Assembly (NCBI GenBank): GCA_004293905.1
Contig: RDZE01000014.1
Coordinates: forward strand, 226,431 to 290,430
Length of the DNA stretch: 64,000 nt
Reading direction: 5' to 3'
Origin: Cytophagales bacterium
GTDB lineage: Bacteria > Bacteroidota > Bacteroidia > Cytophagales > Microscillaceae
Shown here: in pieces, positions 43,936 to 53,934 of the stretch
Numbering within the stretch: position 1 is the first letter of the stretch
Layout of the letters: the number at the start of each line of letters is the position of its first letter
Translations under genes and position numbers: made by a program
Notes under the pieces: model-generated
The model's database searches: none
Told to the model about the DNA's origin: nothing
The model's input: only the letters and a program-made list of their open reading frames with translations

Positions 43936-45945
43936 TTATCGGAGGTGGTAAGAGATTTCTACGCTTATTTTACTACCGTTGGGAGCGAGTTCGTTGAATG
44001 AAACTTCAGATAAGCGAACGATGATGCCCTGATTATCGCCTGTATCGGGTAAGGGAGCGATTACGCGTGCATAAATAAATTTACCGTTTTGAGTATTAGT
44101 TACTTTTATTACTTCGCCTGCGGGTATTGTGCGGTGCAAACAAACGTGTTTATTGGTACTAACATCTAAAATTCTGTCTGCCAAACCTGTTTCTTTTTTC
44201 TGAATACCTTCTTGGCTCATGTAAGTTTCTACAGTATTGGTACTTGTTTGTTGATTATTTGTACCTGTGCTTGTATTTGTGTTGTTGTTAGTAGTAGTAT
44301 TGTTTGTTTGTTGCTGTGTATTATTATTAGTTGTGTTTGTATTCGTGTTATCACCTCTTGAAGCACCTGTGTTGTTGTCTAAGAATGAATCCATGTCGCT
44401 TCCTGTCCCAGTGTTGCTGTTTTGTGTGTTAGTATTATTATTAGTTTGTGTATTGCCGGTTTGTGTATTATTGTTTGTAGTAGAAGTAGTACCGATAAAA
44501 CTGTTAGAACTAAAATTAACATCAGCTTTAGCTGTTTTTTCGCCAGGGTAAATGGTGAGTGTATCACCTAATTTGATATGCGGTGCGCCCGATTCGTCTT
44601 TTTTTCTTTTTTCTAAAAGGGCTTTGTTCCAATCGTTATAGATGATAGAAGGGTCTATATCTCCTTTACTATTTTTGACATTGTATTCTTTGGCAATATT
44701 CCAATAGTTATCACCTGTTTTTACAATGTGTTTTACTAATTTAGAAGTATTGTCATTATTTTGAGTCTGTGTATTGCTTTGAGTGTTTGTATTATTTTTA
44801 TTATTATCTATAAGATTGTTGTATGCATTATTTGTGTTATTATTTGTTGTGGCATTATTTTGTGCTACTTGTGCATTTTCAATGGTATAGATAGTAAGTT
44901 TTTGGTCTAATTTGATGACATCAGAAGTGAGTTTATTCCATTTTTTGATGTCTGCGACCGTAACTTGGTATTTTTTGGCAATGCTGGTGAGTGTTTCATC
45001 ATCTTTTACGGTATGTGTTTTAGTGAGTGCATTGCTAGATGTGAGTGTTTTTTCTTGTATTGTATTATCTGTATTGGGGACATAAATGGTTAATTCTTTG
45101 CCTACTTCGATTTCATCATTAGTTATGTTATTCCATTTTTTTAGGTCTGCAAGTGCTACATTGTATTTTTTAGAGATACCATAAAGCGTTTCTTTTCCCA
45201 TTACTTTGTGTTTTAGGATTTTATTTTCTGCTGTGTTATCGCCTTGCATAGCAGGTACATAAATATCTAATTTTTGCCCTACTAAGATGGCATCATTGGT
45301 GAGGTTGTTCCAACTTTTGATTTCATCTACCGAAACACTGAATTTTTTGGCTATTTGTGTCAGGTTATCTTTAGGCTGTACGGTGTATTCTTTTAGCTCT
45401 CCTGTGCCTGTTTTGAGTATTTTTGCGGAGGCGGTGTAAGTACTGTTGGGGTTGTTTTTGTTAGAAGATTTTCTGTTTCCTACGCTCACAGCGAGTTCTT
45501 GTCCTATTTTAATTTTATCATCAGGTAATTGATTCCATTCTTTCAATTCATTTACACTGACGCTGTATTTACTAGCAATATTGGTAAGGTTATCGCCTTT
45601 TGCTACGGTATGTTTTTTTAAAATGACTGTTTCTTGGTTGCTTTCTTCTTCATTGTTGCCTGTTGCCAATACGTTCTCATTGTTGAGAGGGATAAATAGT
45701 AAGTCATTAGCAGAGATAGCATTGGGGTCTTTGATGTGAGGGTTAGCCCCCATTATGAGTTGTTGCTTGATTTTGTAGCGTGTGGCAATTGTGCTAAGCG
45801 ATTCTTTAGCATCTACTTTATGCACAATATACATTTTACCTTCTATTTTTTTGAGGTATAGAGAGTCCTCTGTAGGTTTGGCAAAACCTTCGTAGGTGAG
45901 TAGCCCTATGGATAAGCAGGCTAATTGTATGAAAAGTTTTTTCAT
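43936..45945 (-). CDS. Six-LysM protein with RlpA-like C-terminal domain
   Basis: A 669-residue exported protein. The signal peptide ends after about residue 22. Six LysM repeats follow, seen as YIVHKVDAKESLSTIATRYK, KHTVAKGDNLTNIASKYSVS, EYTVQPKDNLTQIAKKFSVS, KHKVMGKETLYGISKKYNVA, THTVKDDETLTSIAKKYQVT and KHIVKTGDNYWNIAKEYNVK, so it should bind peptidoglycan. Two Asn/Thr/Gln-rich linkers lie between and after the last repeats. The final 95 residues (DRILDVSTNKHVCLHRTIPA ... KFIYARVIAPLPDT) look like the double-psi barrel of RlpA-like proteins; the catalytic Asp is uncertain. It should act in the periplasm or outer membrane. Confidence 0.88.
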   Translation of the reverse strand: MKKLFIQLACLSIGLLTYEGFAKPTEDSLYLKKIEGKMYIVHKVDAKESLSTIATRYKIKQQLIMGANPHIKDPNAISANDLLFIPLNNENVLATGNNEEESNQETVILKKHTVAKGDNLTNIASKYSVSVNELKEWNQLPDDKIKIGQELAVSVGNRKSSNKNNPNSTYTASAKILKTGTGELKEYTVQPKDNLTQIAKKFSVSVDEIKSWNNLTNDAILVGQKLDIYVPAMQGDNTAENKILKHKVMGKETLYGISKKYNVALADLKKWNNITNDEIEVGKELTIYVPNTDNTIQEKTLTSSNALTKTHTVKDDETLTSIAKKYQVTVADIKKWNKLTSDVIKLDQKLTIYTIENAQVAQNNATTNNNTNNAYNNLIDNNKNNTNTQSNTQTQNNDNTSKLVKHIVKTGDNYWNIAKEYNVKNSKGDIDPSIIYNDWNKALLEKRKKDESGAPHIKLGDTLTIYPGEKTAKADVNFSSNSFIGTTSTTNNNTQTGNTQTNNNTNTQNSNTGTGSDMDSFLDNNTGASRGDNTNTNTTNNNTQQQTNNTTTNNNTNTSTGTNNQQTSTNTVETYMSQEGIQKKETGLADRILDVSTNKHVCLHRTIPAGEVIKVTNTQNGKFIYARVIAPLPDTGDNQGIIVRLSEVSFNELAPNGSKISVEISYHLR
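44230..44510 (-). repeat. Asn/Thr-rich low-complexity coding region
   Basis: AAT, ACT and CAA codons repeat irregularly and encode the linker between the last LysM repeat and the C-terminal domain. A second shorter stretch lies at about 44745-44870. Both stay in frame. Confidence 0.75.
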
Positions 45946-46023
45946 TTGATAGTGTATTAAAATCTTTCAAATATAACTATTATTACAAATATACGCAAAA
46001 ATTTTGCCTATATTACAATAATC

Positions 46024-46884
46024 TTAGTAAATTATTTCACAGTTTGGTTTTTCTTGTTTAAGTAGTTCTATGTGTCCTTTTGGAATTTGTTTGCAATAAG
46101 CGAGGTTGACTCTCTTGATTTTTGGTAGGTTGATGAGTGGGCTGAGGTCGTGGGTTTGTGTTCCCCAAAGGGAAATGGTTTCTAATTCGTGTAATTCTGC
46201 TAAGGGGCTAAGGTCATATATTTGTGTCATTCCGCATTTAAGTGTGCGAAGTTGTTTGAGTTCGCTGAGTGGCTCAAGATTTTGGATAGGGTTGAAAGAA
46301 AGATTCAGCCTTGTTACTTGTGGCATGGACTGTAGAAAGTCTATGTTTTTGAGTTGTGTATTTGCAAGCCAAAGTACCTTTAATTTTTTGCATTGAGGAA
46401 GTGTTTCGAAGTGTGTGAGTGGGTTATCGTTGCAAATGAGGGTTTCTAAGGAGACTATAGGCGTAAGACTTTTGAGGCTTTTGAGGTGTGTGCGGGCACA
46501 ATCGAGCATAGAGAGGTGCTCTAGGGAATGTAAGGGGCTGAAATCGGTGATTGGGTTTGAGTGTAAGAGGAGTGTTTTTAGGGATTTGATAGCATTCAAA
46601 GGTTTTAGCGTCGTGAGTTGTGTATTCTGGCACACTATTTCCTCCATATTTGTCAGCATTAGGAGTAAACTTTCATAAATGCGGAGGTGTTGTACTTTGA
46701 AAGCATGGAAAAATACGCTTTCGTAGATGCGCGAAGGGTTGTTGTAATAATATTGTTTTGATTGACTTAAAATGACCATATCTCTACCCGATAGTTTTTG
46801 TCTAAATTCGTAGTTGAGTAATAGTATTTCTTGCCACTTTGTGTCTATGGTGTCCCACCATTGACGTACAGAAGCGATATCCAT
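46024..46884 (-). CDS. Cytoplasmic leucine-rich repeat protein
   Basis: A 286-residue protein without signal peptide. The N-terminal 90 residues begin VRQWWDTIDTKWQEILLLNY, a pattern common at the start of Bacteroidota LRR proteins. From about residue 95 to the end there are seven to eight LRRs of about 22 residues (SLKTLLLHSNPITDFSPL, KLKVLWLANTQLKNIDFL, QVTRLNLSFNPIQNLEPL, ELETISLWGTQTHDLSPL). LRR surfaces bind other proteins, so this is likely an interaction module. It starts 10 bp after the stop of the 776-residue protein, so it is likely in the same transcript. Confidence 0.85.
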   Translation of the reverse strand: MDIASVRQWWDTIDTKWQEILLLNYEFRQKLSGRDMVILSQSKQYYYNNPSRIYESVFFHAFKVQHLRIYESLLLMLTNMEEIVCQNTQLTTLKPLNAIKSLKTLLLHSNPITDFSPLHSLEHLSMLDCARTHLKSLKSLTPIVSLETLICNDNPLTHFETLPQCKKLKVLWLANTQLKNIDFLQSMPQVTRLNLSFNPIQNLEPLSELKQLRTLKCGMTQIYDLSPLAELHELETISLWGTQTHDLSPLINLPKIKRVNLAYCKQIPKGHIELLKQEKPNCEIIY

Positions 46885-46893
46885 AGAGCTTGA

Positions 46894-49224
46894 TTATTGA
46901 TTAACAAAATTGTGAAAATAAGTACACTCTTCTAATAGTTCGGCGTAGTAGCGTGTATCTTTATATTGTTTTTGTAGTATTTCAAAATTTTCATGGGGTT
47001 GTTTTGCGCTATTTTCTTCATTGATATCGAAGAGAATGGAAAACCAAAAATTATTCTGTTCGCATTTGGCAGCCATGAAGGTGAGTTCAGCAGCTAATTC
47101 TTTGTTTTTGAGATTTTTGGCTATGTTTGCGGCTTTTTGATAGTATAAATAAGCCCATTGGTTGTCGAAATAATTAATGAAGGCATATCCTGTTTCGTGT
47201 TTTGTATAGTATTCGTGCAGGTAAATATCAGAACCACCTCTTTCATAATCGAGTATTTCCCAAGCGTGTCCATAGTGTGAGGTGTTATAGTAGGCATTGG
47301 CTATTTGTTGGTGTATTTTTAGTTGTTCTTCACTGTTGTTAGAAGCATTGGCTTTTTGCTCTAACTCAAGCATTTTTTTGGCATATTGCAATTTATTATA
47401 TTTTGTGCCTGTATACTCACATCTGATACAATCGTTTAGGTTCATAACTTGGAAGGGGTCGCTTACTTCTATATCAAGAAACCCTCCGGGAAGTGCTTGT
47501 AGTAGTTTGATGGCTTCGCCCCATTGCCTATTGGCTAAGTGTAAAGTTGCTTTGATTTCTAAAAGATTGTGTTTTGCTTGTGTGTTTAATTCTGTTGTCA
47601 GTGTTTTATTTTTTTCATAAACCCCATTGAGTCTTAAACACAATTGTTGCTCATAAGGTGTTTTAGAAGGCTTGTCTATGAGTTGTAGGGCTTCTTCTAT
47701 GAGTTGGTTATTGTATTGTGAGCGTAAGGTATATAGACCACCTTGACACATCATACTGCGTAGGTGAAGCCCTTTGAGTGCATAAAATCGTTCCATTGCA
47801 CGTGCATAGTACTGTTGTATTGAGGGGCTCTGGTTTTGGTTCACTTCCTCAAATAGGGTTGTTTCTAAAGTTTGGGCATAGTTTTCTTGGCTATTTTGCG
47901 TGCTAAGAGTTATTTGGAATACTAAGATGAGGTCTTTAGCTTGCTTTTTCAGCGCAGGGTCGTTGGTTGTTTCGGCAAGGGTTTTGAGTCCTTGAAGACT
48001 CTCATTGCGTTTTCCTTCTAAAAACTGTAAGTAGAAAGAAGCGATTTGCCATAGTGCGGGTTGTTGTGTTTTTTGCTCTTTTGCCACTTGTGTAATCCAA
48101 CTTTGAAGAGTTTGAAGGCTAAGGTAGGCTTCTTTGGTTGAAATTTCTTGCGGATTTTCTATAAACAATAAATTTTCGTTGAGTTCGGTATCTAAAAGGG
48201 CGTATTCTAATTTATTAATTTCGCGAATTAATAGTAAAGCAATTTGGTCGGAGGAGGGGTCAAGGGCATAGATGTTTTTCATTTCTTCTAATGCATTGGC
48301 TTCGGGTTTGATGCCTCTCAATAGATAGAGCGTGGTCTTCTCGCGGCTATTTTGGCATAGTGCTAATGCTTGTTGCCATTCTTTTTCCTCTTCTATTTTA
48401 AAACTATAATAAGCGGATACTCTTTTATTGGGGCATTTATCGAATACTATGCTGAAATAATAAGCGGATTCCCCTTGTTTTCCGATTCTTTGCAAGGCTC
48501 CTGCTTTATAATTCAGTGCCCAATATTTGATGGTGCTTGAGCTATTCAAAGGGGCTATCATTTGGTCATAGTATTGAATGGCTTTTTCGTATTGTGTAAG
48601 TTGAAAAGCCAAACGGACGATTTGGTAGGCATATCGTAGCTTTAGGTTTGCATTTTTGGTTTTTTGCTGTGTGGCTATACCTTGCGTAAGGAGGGTTTCC
48701 ATTACTCCAAAGTCTTGTTGTGGCGGCGCATCATATATCCAATCATATTCCCAATACAGATGTGGTTCGCAATTTTTAGCAAACAGAATGTATTCTGCTG
48801 TTTCTGCATCTTTCTTTTCAACAATGTATTTTACGAAAGAGTTATTTCCCCATTGATTGCCCAATGAGCGGTTTTTCCCTTGAATATAATCTACTATTTT
48901 TTGAGCATCTTCTTTGTTTGCTTTGTATAAATAAGCGATAATATCTTCTTCGGAGGCTTGTTGATTGGCATATTGTTGCCATTCTTTGATATTGTCAGCA
49001 GTTTTGGCTTCATAAGAGTTCCATTCATAGTCATAGAGTCTATCAAATGTAAAATGGAAGGGTTGATAGGCTTTGTTTGGAATCAAGGCGGTAGGTTCTA
49101 AAAAATTATAATAATAGAGCCAAGAGTCGCTATAACCTCCGCAAGTGCTTTGAAAAATTTGGATAGGGAATGTGGCAAAAACAATACTAATGGAAGCGAT
49201 GAGCCAATGTTTGTAAGTCTTCAT
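46894..49224 (-). CDS. Large secreted TPR-like protein of unknown function
   Basis: A 776-residue protein with an N-terminal signal or anchor (about residues 7-23). The first part of the mature region is Trp/Tyr-rich and begins TCGGYSDSWLYYYNFLEPTA. From about residue 200 onward the protein is almost all helical, with pairs of amphipathic helices such as YAYQIVRLAFQLTQYEKAIQ and YDQMIAPLNSSSTIKYWALN, so TPR-like repeats are likely. I see no catalytic site. Its start overlaps the upstream lipoprotein gene by 38 bp in another frame, and the LRR gene follows by 10 bp. I do not recognise the family. Confidence 0.72.
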   Translation of the reverse strand: MKTYKHWLIASISIVFATFPIQIFQSTCGGYSDSWLYYYNFLEPTALIPNKAYQPFHFTFDRLYDYEWNSYEAKTADNIKEWQQYANQQASEEDIIAYLYKANKEDAQKIVDYIQGKNRSLGNQWGNNSFVKYIVEKKDAETAEYILFAKNCEPHLYWEYDWIYDAPPQQDFGVMETLLTQGIATQQKTKNANLKLRYAYQIVRLAFQLTQYEKAIQYYDQMIAPLNSSSTIKYWALNYKAGALQRIGKQGESAYYFSIVFDKCPNKRVSAYYSFKIEEEKEWQQALALCQNSREKTTLYLLRGIKPEANALEEMKNIYALDPSSDQIALLLIREINKLEYALLDTELNENLLFIENPQEISTKEAYLSLQTLQSWITQVAKEQKTQQPALWQIASFYLQFLEGKRNESLQGLKTLAETTNDPALKKQAKDLILVFQITLSTQNSQENYAQTLETTLFEEVNQNQSPSIQQYYARAMERFYALKGLHLRSMMCQGGLYTLRSQYNNQLIEEALQLIDKPSKTPYEQQLCLRLNGVYEKNKTLTTELNTQAKHNLLEIKATLHLANRQWGEAIKLLQALPGGFLDIEVSDPFQVMNLNDCIRCEYTGTKYNKLQYAKKMLELEQKANASNNSEEQLKIHQQIANAYYNTSHYGHAWEILDYERGGSDIYLHEYYTKHETGYAFINYFDNQWAYLYYQKAANIAKNLKNKELAAELTFMAAKCEQNNFWFSILFDINEENSAKQPHENFEILQKQYKDTRYYAELLEECTYFHNFVNQ

Positions 49225-50239
49225 AACTAAAATGCTTAAAATTTTCAGAATCTAAATGATAATAAATCACTTCTAAGGGTTGAGTGGTGATTTTTCTTTT
49301 TAATATATCTATAGTGTTCTCCAAAAGAGGATATGTGATAATTTCTAATCTTATTTTATCTTGTTGATAAAGGTATTCACCCGCAAGATAATGACTTTTT
49401 GTTACTTCATATTCGTTTGTAGCAATTTTTTTGTAGTAAGGAGTTTCAAATTCCTTTGCGGTAAGGTGGTTCAGAAGAGCAACTACTTGCCCTCGTCTTT
49501 TTACAACTGCCCAATTATAAATAGGCAATGCTATTGCCAAAGGAAGAGGATATTGTGCCAATTTATCAATGTATTGGCTCACTATCTGAGGGTCTAAGAT
49601 AGAGTTTTCGGTATTAGAGCCATCTATTTTGCCTACATTGTAACACATCAGTACACCTTTATCTATAGGAGGAACGCCCGTAAGATGATTATATTTGATT
49701 TGATGCAGACGAATGGTCGCTGAAAGTAATATTTTTGGTGAGTTTTGTTTTTTGATTGCTTTCAGCAGTGCGAAGAATTTTTCTTTTGTCCCTAAACTCC
49801 AATCACAATCCAATTGTATTTCAACAATTTCAGAGGCATAGAAGTACTTTTGGTGTATGCTTTCTATCTGTTTTTGAATACGAATAGCCAATGATTCTAT
49901 TGCTGAGGAGTTGATATGCTCCATTGTACGGTTAGTGATAAATATAACAGGGATAATTTTTACCCCTAATTGAAAGTCATTGGACTGTTTATTGGCATAA
50001 AGAGGGGCTATGGGAGTAGCTTCTTTTTTCTCAAAATGCCAATCTACATCGAAAAAATGCACATATAACCGTTGTGAAGCAAGTTTTTCTACATATTGCT
50101 TTTCTATGCTATCTATAGCCCAATGTCTGCGCCAATGATAGAAGTTCACCACTATTTCGGAGTCTGTTGGGTTGCCACAACCTACTAAACCATATAAAGT
50201 AATGATAAATAAGTGTTTTAGTGATAGATTATATTTCAT
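49187..50239 (-). CDS. Lipoprotein with possible TIM-barrel fold, unknown function
   Basis: A 350-residue lipoprotein: signal ending YGLVGC with the lipid Cys at residue 21. The mature part alternates strands and helices like a (beta/alpha) barrel and carries IVEIQLDCDWSLGTKEKFFA, ILLSATIRLHQIKYNHLTGV and KGVLMCYNVGKIDGSNTE, with well-placed acidic and aromatic residues. This recalls glycosidase-like barrels such as the DUF3142 type, but I cannot confirm it. It is the first gene of the 50.2-46.0 kb run and overlaps the TPR-like gene by 38 bp, so the two products probably work together at the outer membrane. Confidence 0.72.
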   Translation of the reverse strand: MKYNLSLKHLFIITLYGLVGCGNPTDSEIVVNFYHWRRHWAIDSIEKQYVEKLASQRLYVHFFDVDWHFEKKEATPIAPLYANKQSNDFQLGVKIIPVIFITNRTMEHINSSAIESLAIRIQKQIESIHQKYFYASEIVEIQLDCDWSLGTKEKFFALLKAIKKQNSPKILLSATIRLHQIKYNHLTGVPPIDKGVLMCYNVGKIDGSNTENSILDPQIVSQYIDKLAQYPLPLAIALPIYNWAVVKRRGQVVALLNHLTAKEFETPYYKKIATNEYEVTKSHYLAGEYLYQQDKIRLEIITYPLLENTIDILKRKITTQPLEVIYYHLDSENFKHFSYEDLQTLAHRFH

Positions 50240-50509
50240 ATTGAGTACAATTTTATAGAATATTTTCCAAAATAGTACTTTTTTTAGGGTTCATTTTTTA
50301 ATAGTGCTTATTCATAATAGATTAGTAATCATATAATTTCTATGTAGTAATACTTTTAAACGATTAAAAAAATTATATCAAAAATCAGATAAATACTATT
50401 TTGAGTAAAAAAAAATAAAAAATATGAAGTAATATTTTTCAACTAATGAATACTGTTGTAATTTTAAGATTGAATTAACAATAAGTTAATATTTAAACAC
50501 AAAAACTGT

Positions 50510-53500
50510 ATGAAAAAAGGATTACTATTATGTATGGGATTGCTGCTCTCGCTCTTCATTTCGATAGGAGCATATGCACAATCGACCGTATCTGGGGTGG
50601 TAACCGATGAAAATGGCGAACCCATCCCCGGTGTAACAGTACTCGTAGAAGGTACGAGTACAGGTACAGCTACGGACGTAAATGGTGAATATACCATTGC
50701 CGTTCCTGCTGGAAAAAGTCTCATCTTCCAAGGCATAGGCTACTCTTCACAGATTGTAGCAGTCAATGGACAAAGTTCCCTTGATATTGCCATGTCAGAA
50801 GATACCAAAGTCTTAGACCAAGTTGTAATTACAGCTTTAGGTTTAGAAGCAGACCGCGACAAACAAGGATCTTCTTCTTCTAATATTAATGCTGTATCAG
50901 TAGTACAATCTGGTGAAACAGGTATTATCAATGGCTTAAAAGGTAAAGCTGCTGGTATTAACATTATCCAAAACACAGGTGATCCCGGTGCTGGTTCTCG
51001 TATCATTTTACGTGGAGCTACTTCTATCACTGGTAACTTAGACCCTCTTATCGTAGTAGATGGTATTCCCATTAATAATGACTCTTACTACGGTGCTGGC
51101 TCTTCTACTACTGCTGGTGTGGCTCAACAAAACCGTATGAACGACATCAACCCTAATGACATTGCCTCTATTGAGGTATTGAAAGGTGCGCCTGCAGCGG
51201 CTCTTTGGGGCTCTCGTGCTGCCAATGGTGTAATCATGATCACTACTAAAAAAGGTCGTGGTGCTGCTGGTAAAAACTTTACTGTAGACTATAGCTTCTC
51301 ATTAGGTTTAGACGAAATCAACCGTAAAGTACCTTTACAAAATACTTATGGTTCTGGAAACAGCGGTCGTTATCAATTCAACCCTACAGGTGGTCGTACT
51401 TGGGGGGATAGAATCAGCGACAGAAGTGGTGCAGCAGATGCTATCACTTTAGGTGCTGGATATTTCACAGATGGTACAAGCTGGATTTACCCTATTGCTA
51501 ATGGTTCTGCTGGAACTACTAAAAATGGTGGTAAAAACTCACGCCAAACTTATGATCCTTTTGAATATCTTTTCAAAAGAGGGGTAACTATCACTAACAA
51601 CATTAGCGTAGGTTCTGCTGACGAAAGAGGAAGCATCTATGCAAGTTTCTCTGATTTGCGTCAAGATGGTATCATCAAAGCAAACAGCAACTACCGCCGT
51701 ACTACTGCACGTTTGAACCTCACTCGCAACTTAGGTAAAATCTTTACTTTGACTGCTAACGCAGGCTATACTAAAACCTATTCAGATCGTACTCAACAAG
51801 GTTCTAACCTTAACGGTTTGTTCTTAGGTGGTTTGCGTACTTCTCCTGACTTCAACCCTTTCCCTTTCGTAGGTACTTATGTGGATGCAGCAGGTAACCA
51901 ATTCCTTAACCGTCAACGTGCTTATCGTAACCCTTTAGGTTCAGCAACTAACTCTGTTTATGATAGCCCTCTTTGGATGATGAACAATATCTTCTCTAAC
52001 ACTGAAGTAGATCGTTTCATTGGTAAATTGGAGTTCACTGCTGACCCTACAAGCTGGTTAAACATCATAGGTCGTATAGGTTATGATACTTATTCAGATG
52101 TTCGTAATGACTACTTCCCCGTGATAGCCGCTGGTGATAACAATGGTGGTCGTTTCTCTCGTCAAACTTTTAATACAGACCAATTACAAGCAGATTTGAT
52201 CGCTCGTGGTAGCTACCAAGTAGGCGATTTCTTAAAAGGTACTGTATTGTTAGGTGTTGGAGTAAACGAGAGACGTAGATCAGATATTTCTGTTACAAGC
52301 CGTAATTTCACAAACCCTTTCTCTCCCCCTCAATTAGATAATACAACGTCTGGTAATATATTCCCCGATAATGCTACTCAGATAATACGTTATTCAAGTT
52401 ACTATGGTACTTTAGGCTTTGAAATCAAAGAAATGGTATTCTTGAATGCTGGCGGACGTTATGATATGTACTCTACCTTGACCAATACACCTAACAATGG
52501 TGTTTTCTACCCTACTGTTGATTTGGCATTCCAATTCTCTAAATTGATTCCTGAAAACAGCATCTTGACATTCGGTAAAATCCGTGCAGGTTGGGGACAA
52601 GTAGGTCGCGCAGATGACCCTTATGGTACACGCACTGTATTTATTGGTTCTACAGTAGCTGAGGGCTGGGGACCTGGCTTAGATGGTGCTGGTTATGGTG
52701 GAACATTTTCAACGGACGCACAAGCTGGTAACGCTGATTTGAAACCTGAAATCAAAACTGAATTTGAATTGGGTGCTGACTTACGTTTCTTAGATGACCG
52801 CGTTAGTGTAAATGCTACTTACTACTCTAATAGAACAGATAATGCTATACTACCTCTCCCCATAGCTAATTCTACTGGGGTTTCATCACAAATAGCTAAT
52901 GTTGCCTCTATTGAAAACAAAGGTTTTGAGTTAGAAATTACTGGTGAAATATTGAAAATGGGTAACTTCTCTTGGGTAACTAACTTGAACTACTCTCGTA
53001 ACGTAAACAAAGTAACCGCGCTTTCTCCCGGAACAACAAGTTTGTTCTTGAATGGTTTCTCAGGTTCATCTTCCTATGCTGTAGTAGGCGCACAATTAGG
53101 CGTACTTTGGGGTACTTACTATGACAGAAATGATGATGGAACTATGAAATTAGATGCAAATGGCTTCCCCACTCAAGCAGGTCAAGAAGGTATCTTAGGC
53201 GATCCAAACCCTGAGTTCCGTTATGGTATTGGTAATACATTCACTTACAAAACTGGCGACTTCGGTACGCTCTCTTTGAACGTATTGTTCGAAGGTAGTT
53301 ACGGCGGTCAAATGTGGAATGGTACAAAAGGTGCTTTGTATTTCTTTGGTACACACCAAGAAACAGCTACTACTACTACTATCAGTGCGGCTGATGCTAC
53401 TACTGTTAGAAACTATGCAGGACAAACTGCTGCTGCGGCTTACCCTCAGTATGTAAACCCTGATGGTTCTTACACTATCCGTGGTGAAATCAAACAATTC

Positions 53501-53851
53501 TCACCTACTGGTCCTCGCGTATTGGTAGATGAAACATGGTATCGCATCGGTTTAGGTTCTGGTTTCACTGGTCCTACTTCACAATTCATTGAAGATGCTT
53601 CTTGGTTCCGTTTGCGTGAAGTTACTTTAGGCTATACATTTAGCTCTGAAGGATTCCGTCGCGCAACTAAATTGCAATCATTGAACGTATCATTGACTGG
53701 TCGTAACTTGGCATTGTGGACAAACTACACAGGTATTGACCCTGATACTAACTTGACAGGTTCTGGTACTGGTCAAAACGGTTTAGGTATTGATTATTTC
53801 AATAACCCTGCTACTCGTTCTTACATCATGACATTACGCATCACCTACTAA
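50510..53851 (+). CDS. SusC/RagA-family TonB-dependent transporter
   Basis: A 1113-residue outer-membrane protein. The signal peptide ends after about residue 23 (GAYAQ). A carboxypeptidase-regulatory-like domain follows (VSGVVTDENGEPIPGVTVLV), then the plug with the SusC signatures GKAAGINIIQNTGDPGAGSR and DIASIEVLKGAPAAALWGSR, then a long beta-barrel ending SYIMTLRITY. The codon use favours TTC, TAC and AAC far more than neighbouring genes, which suggests high expression. It imports a glycan or peptide ligand bound by its SusD partner; the substrate is unknown. The partner gene downstream is broken. A 270-bp leader without a clear promoter precedes it. Confidence 0.96.
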   Translation: MKKGLLLCMGLLLSLFISIGAYAQSTVSGVVTDENGEPIPGVTVLVEGTSTGTATDVNGEYTIAVPAGKSLIFQGIGYSSQIVAVNGQSSLDIAMSEDTKVLDQVVITALGLEADRDKQGSSSSNINAVSVVQSGETGIINGLKGKAAGINIIQNTGDPGAGSRIILRGATSITGNLDPLIVVDGIPINNDSYYGAGSSTTAGVAQQNRMNDINPNDIASIEVLKGAPAAALWGSRAANGVIMITTKKGRGAAGKNFTVDYSFSLGLDEINRKVPLQNTYGSGNSGRYQFNPTGGRTWGDRISDRSGAADAITLGAGYFTDGTSWIYPIANGSAGTTKNGGKNSRQTYDPFEYLFKRGVTITNNISVGSADERGSIYASFSDLRQDGIIKANSNYRRTTARLNLTRNLGKIFTLTANAGYTKTYSDRTQQGSNLNGLFLGGLRTSPDFNPFPFVGTYVDAAGNQFLNRQRAYRNPLGSATNSVYDSPLWMMNNIFSNTEVDRFIGKLEFTADPTSWLNIIGRIGYDTYSDVRNDYFPVIAAGDNNGGRFSRQTFNTDQLQADLIARGSYQVGDFLKGTVLLGVGVNERRRSDISVTSRNFTNPFSPPQLDNTTSGNIFPDNATQIIRYSSYYGTLGFEIKEMVFLNAGGRYDMYSTLTNTPNNGVFYPTVDLAFQFSKLIPENSILTFGKIRAGWGQVGRADDPYGTRTVFIGSTVAEGWGPGLDGAGYGGTFSTDAQAGNADLKPEIKTEFELGADLRFLDDRVSVNATYYSNRTDNAILPLPIANSTGVSSQIANVASIENKGFELEITGEILKMGNFSWVTNLNYSRNVNKVTALSPGTTSLFLNGFSGSSSYAVVGAQLGVLWGTYYDRNDDGTMKLDANGFPTQAGQEGILGDPNPEFRYGIGNTFTYKTGDFGTLSLNVLFEGSYGGQMWNGTKGALYFFGTHQETATTTTISAADATTVRNYAGQTAAAAYPQYVNPDGSYTIRGEIKQFSPTGPRVLVDETWYRIGLGSGFTGPTSQFIEDASWFRLREVTLGYTFSSEGFRRATKLQSLNVSLTGRNLALWTNYTGIDPDTNLTGSGTGQNGLGIDYFNNPATRSYIMTLRITY

Positions 53852-53934
53852 TATTACTTTCTGTACTTGTGTTTGGGTATTTTACGAAATACCTAAACCT
53901 TGTCAAAAAATAAAATTCAAAATATTCTTTAAAT

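Noticed and set aside
44267..44551. 94-aa Val/Leu-rich frame on the plus strand
   Set aside because: It is the antisense shadow of the Asn/Thr-rich linker in the LysM gene.
44230..44870. Possible microsatellite or CRISPR-like array
   Set aside because: The repeats are irregular, in frame and encode Asn/Thr-rich linkers of the LysM protein; there are no spacers.
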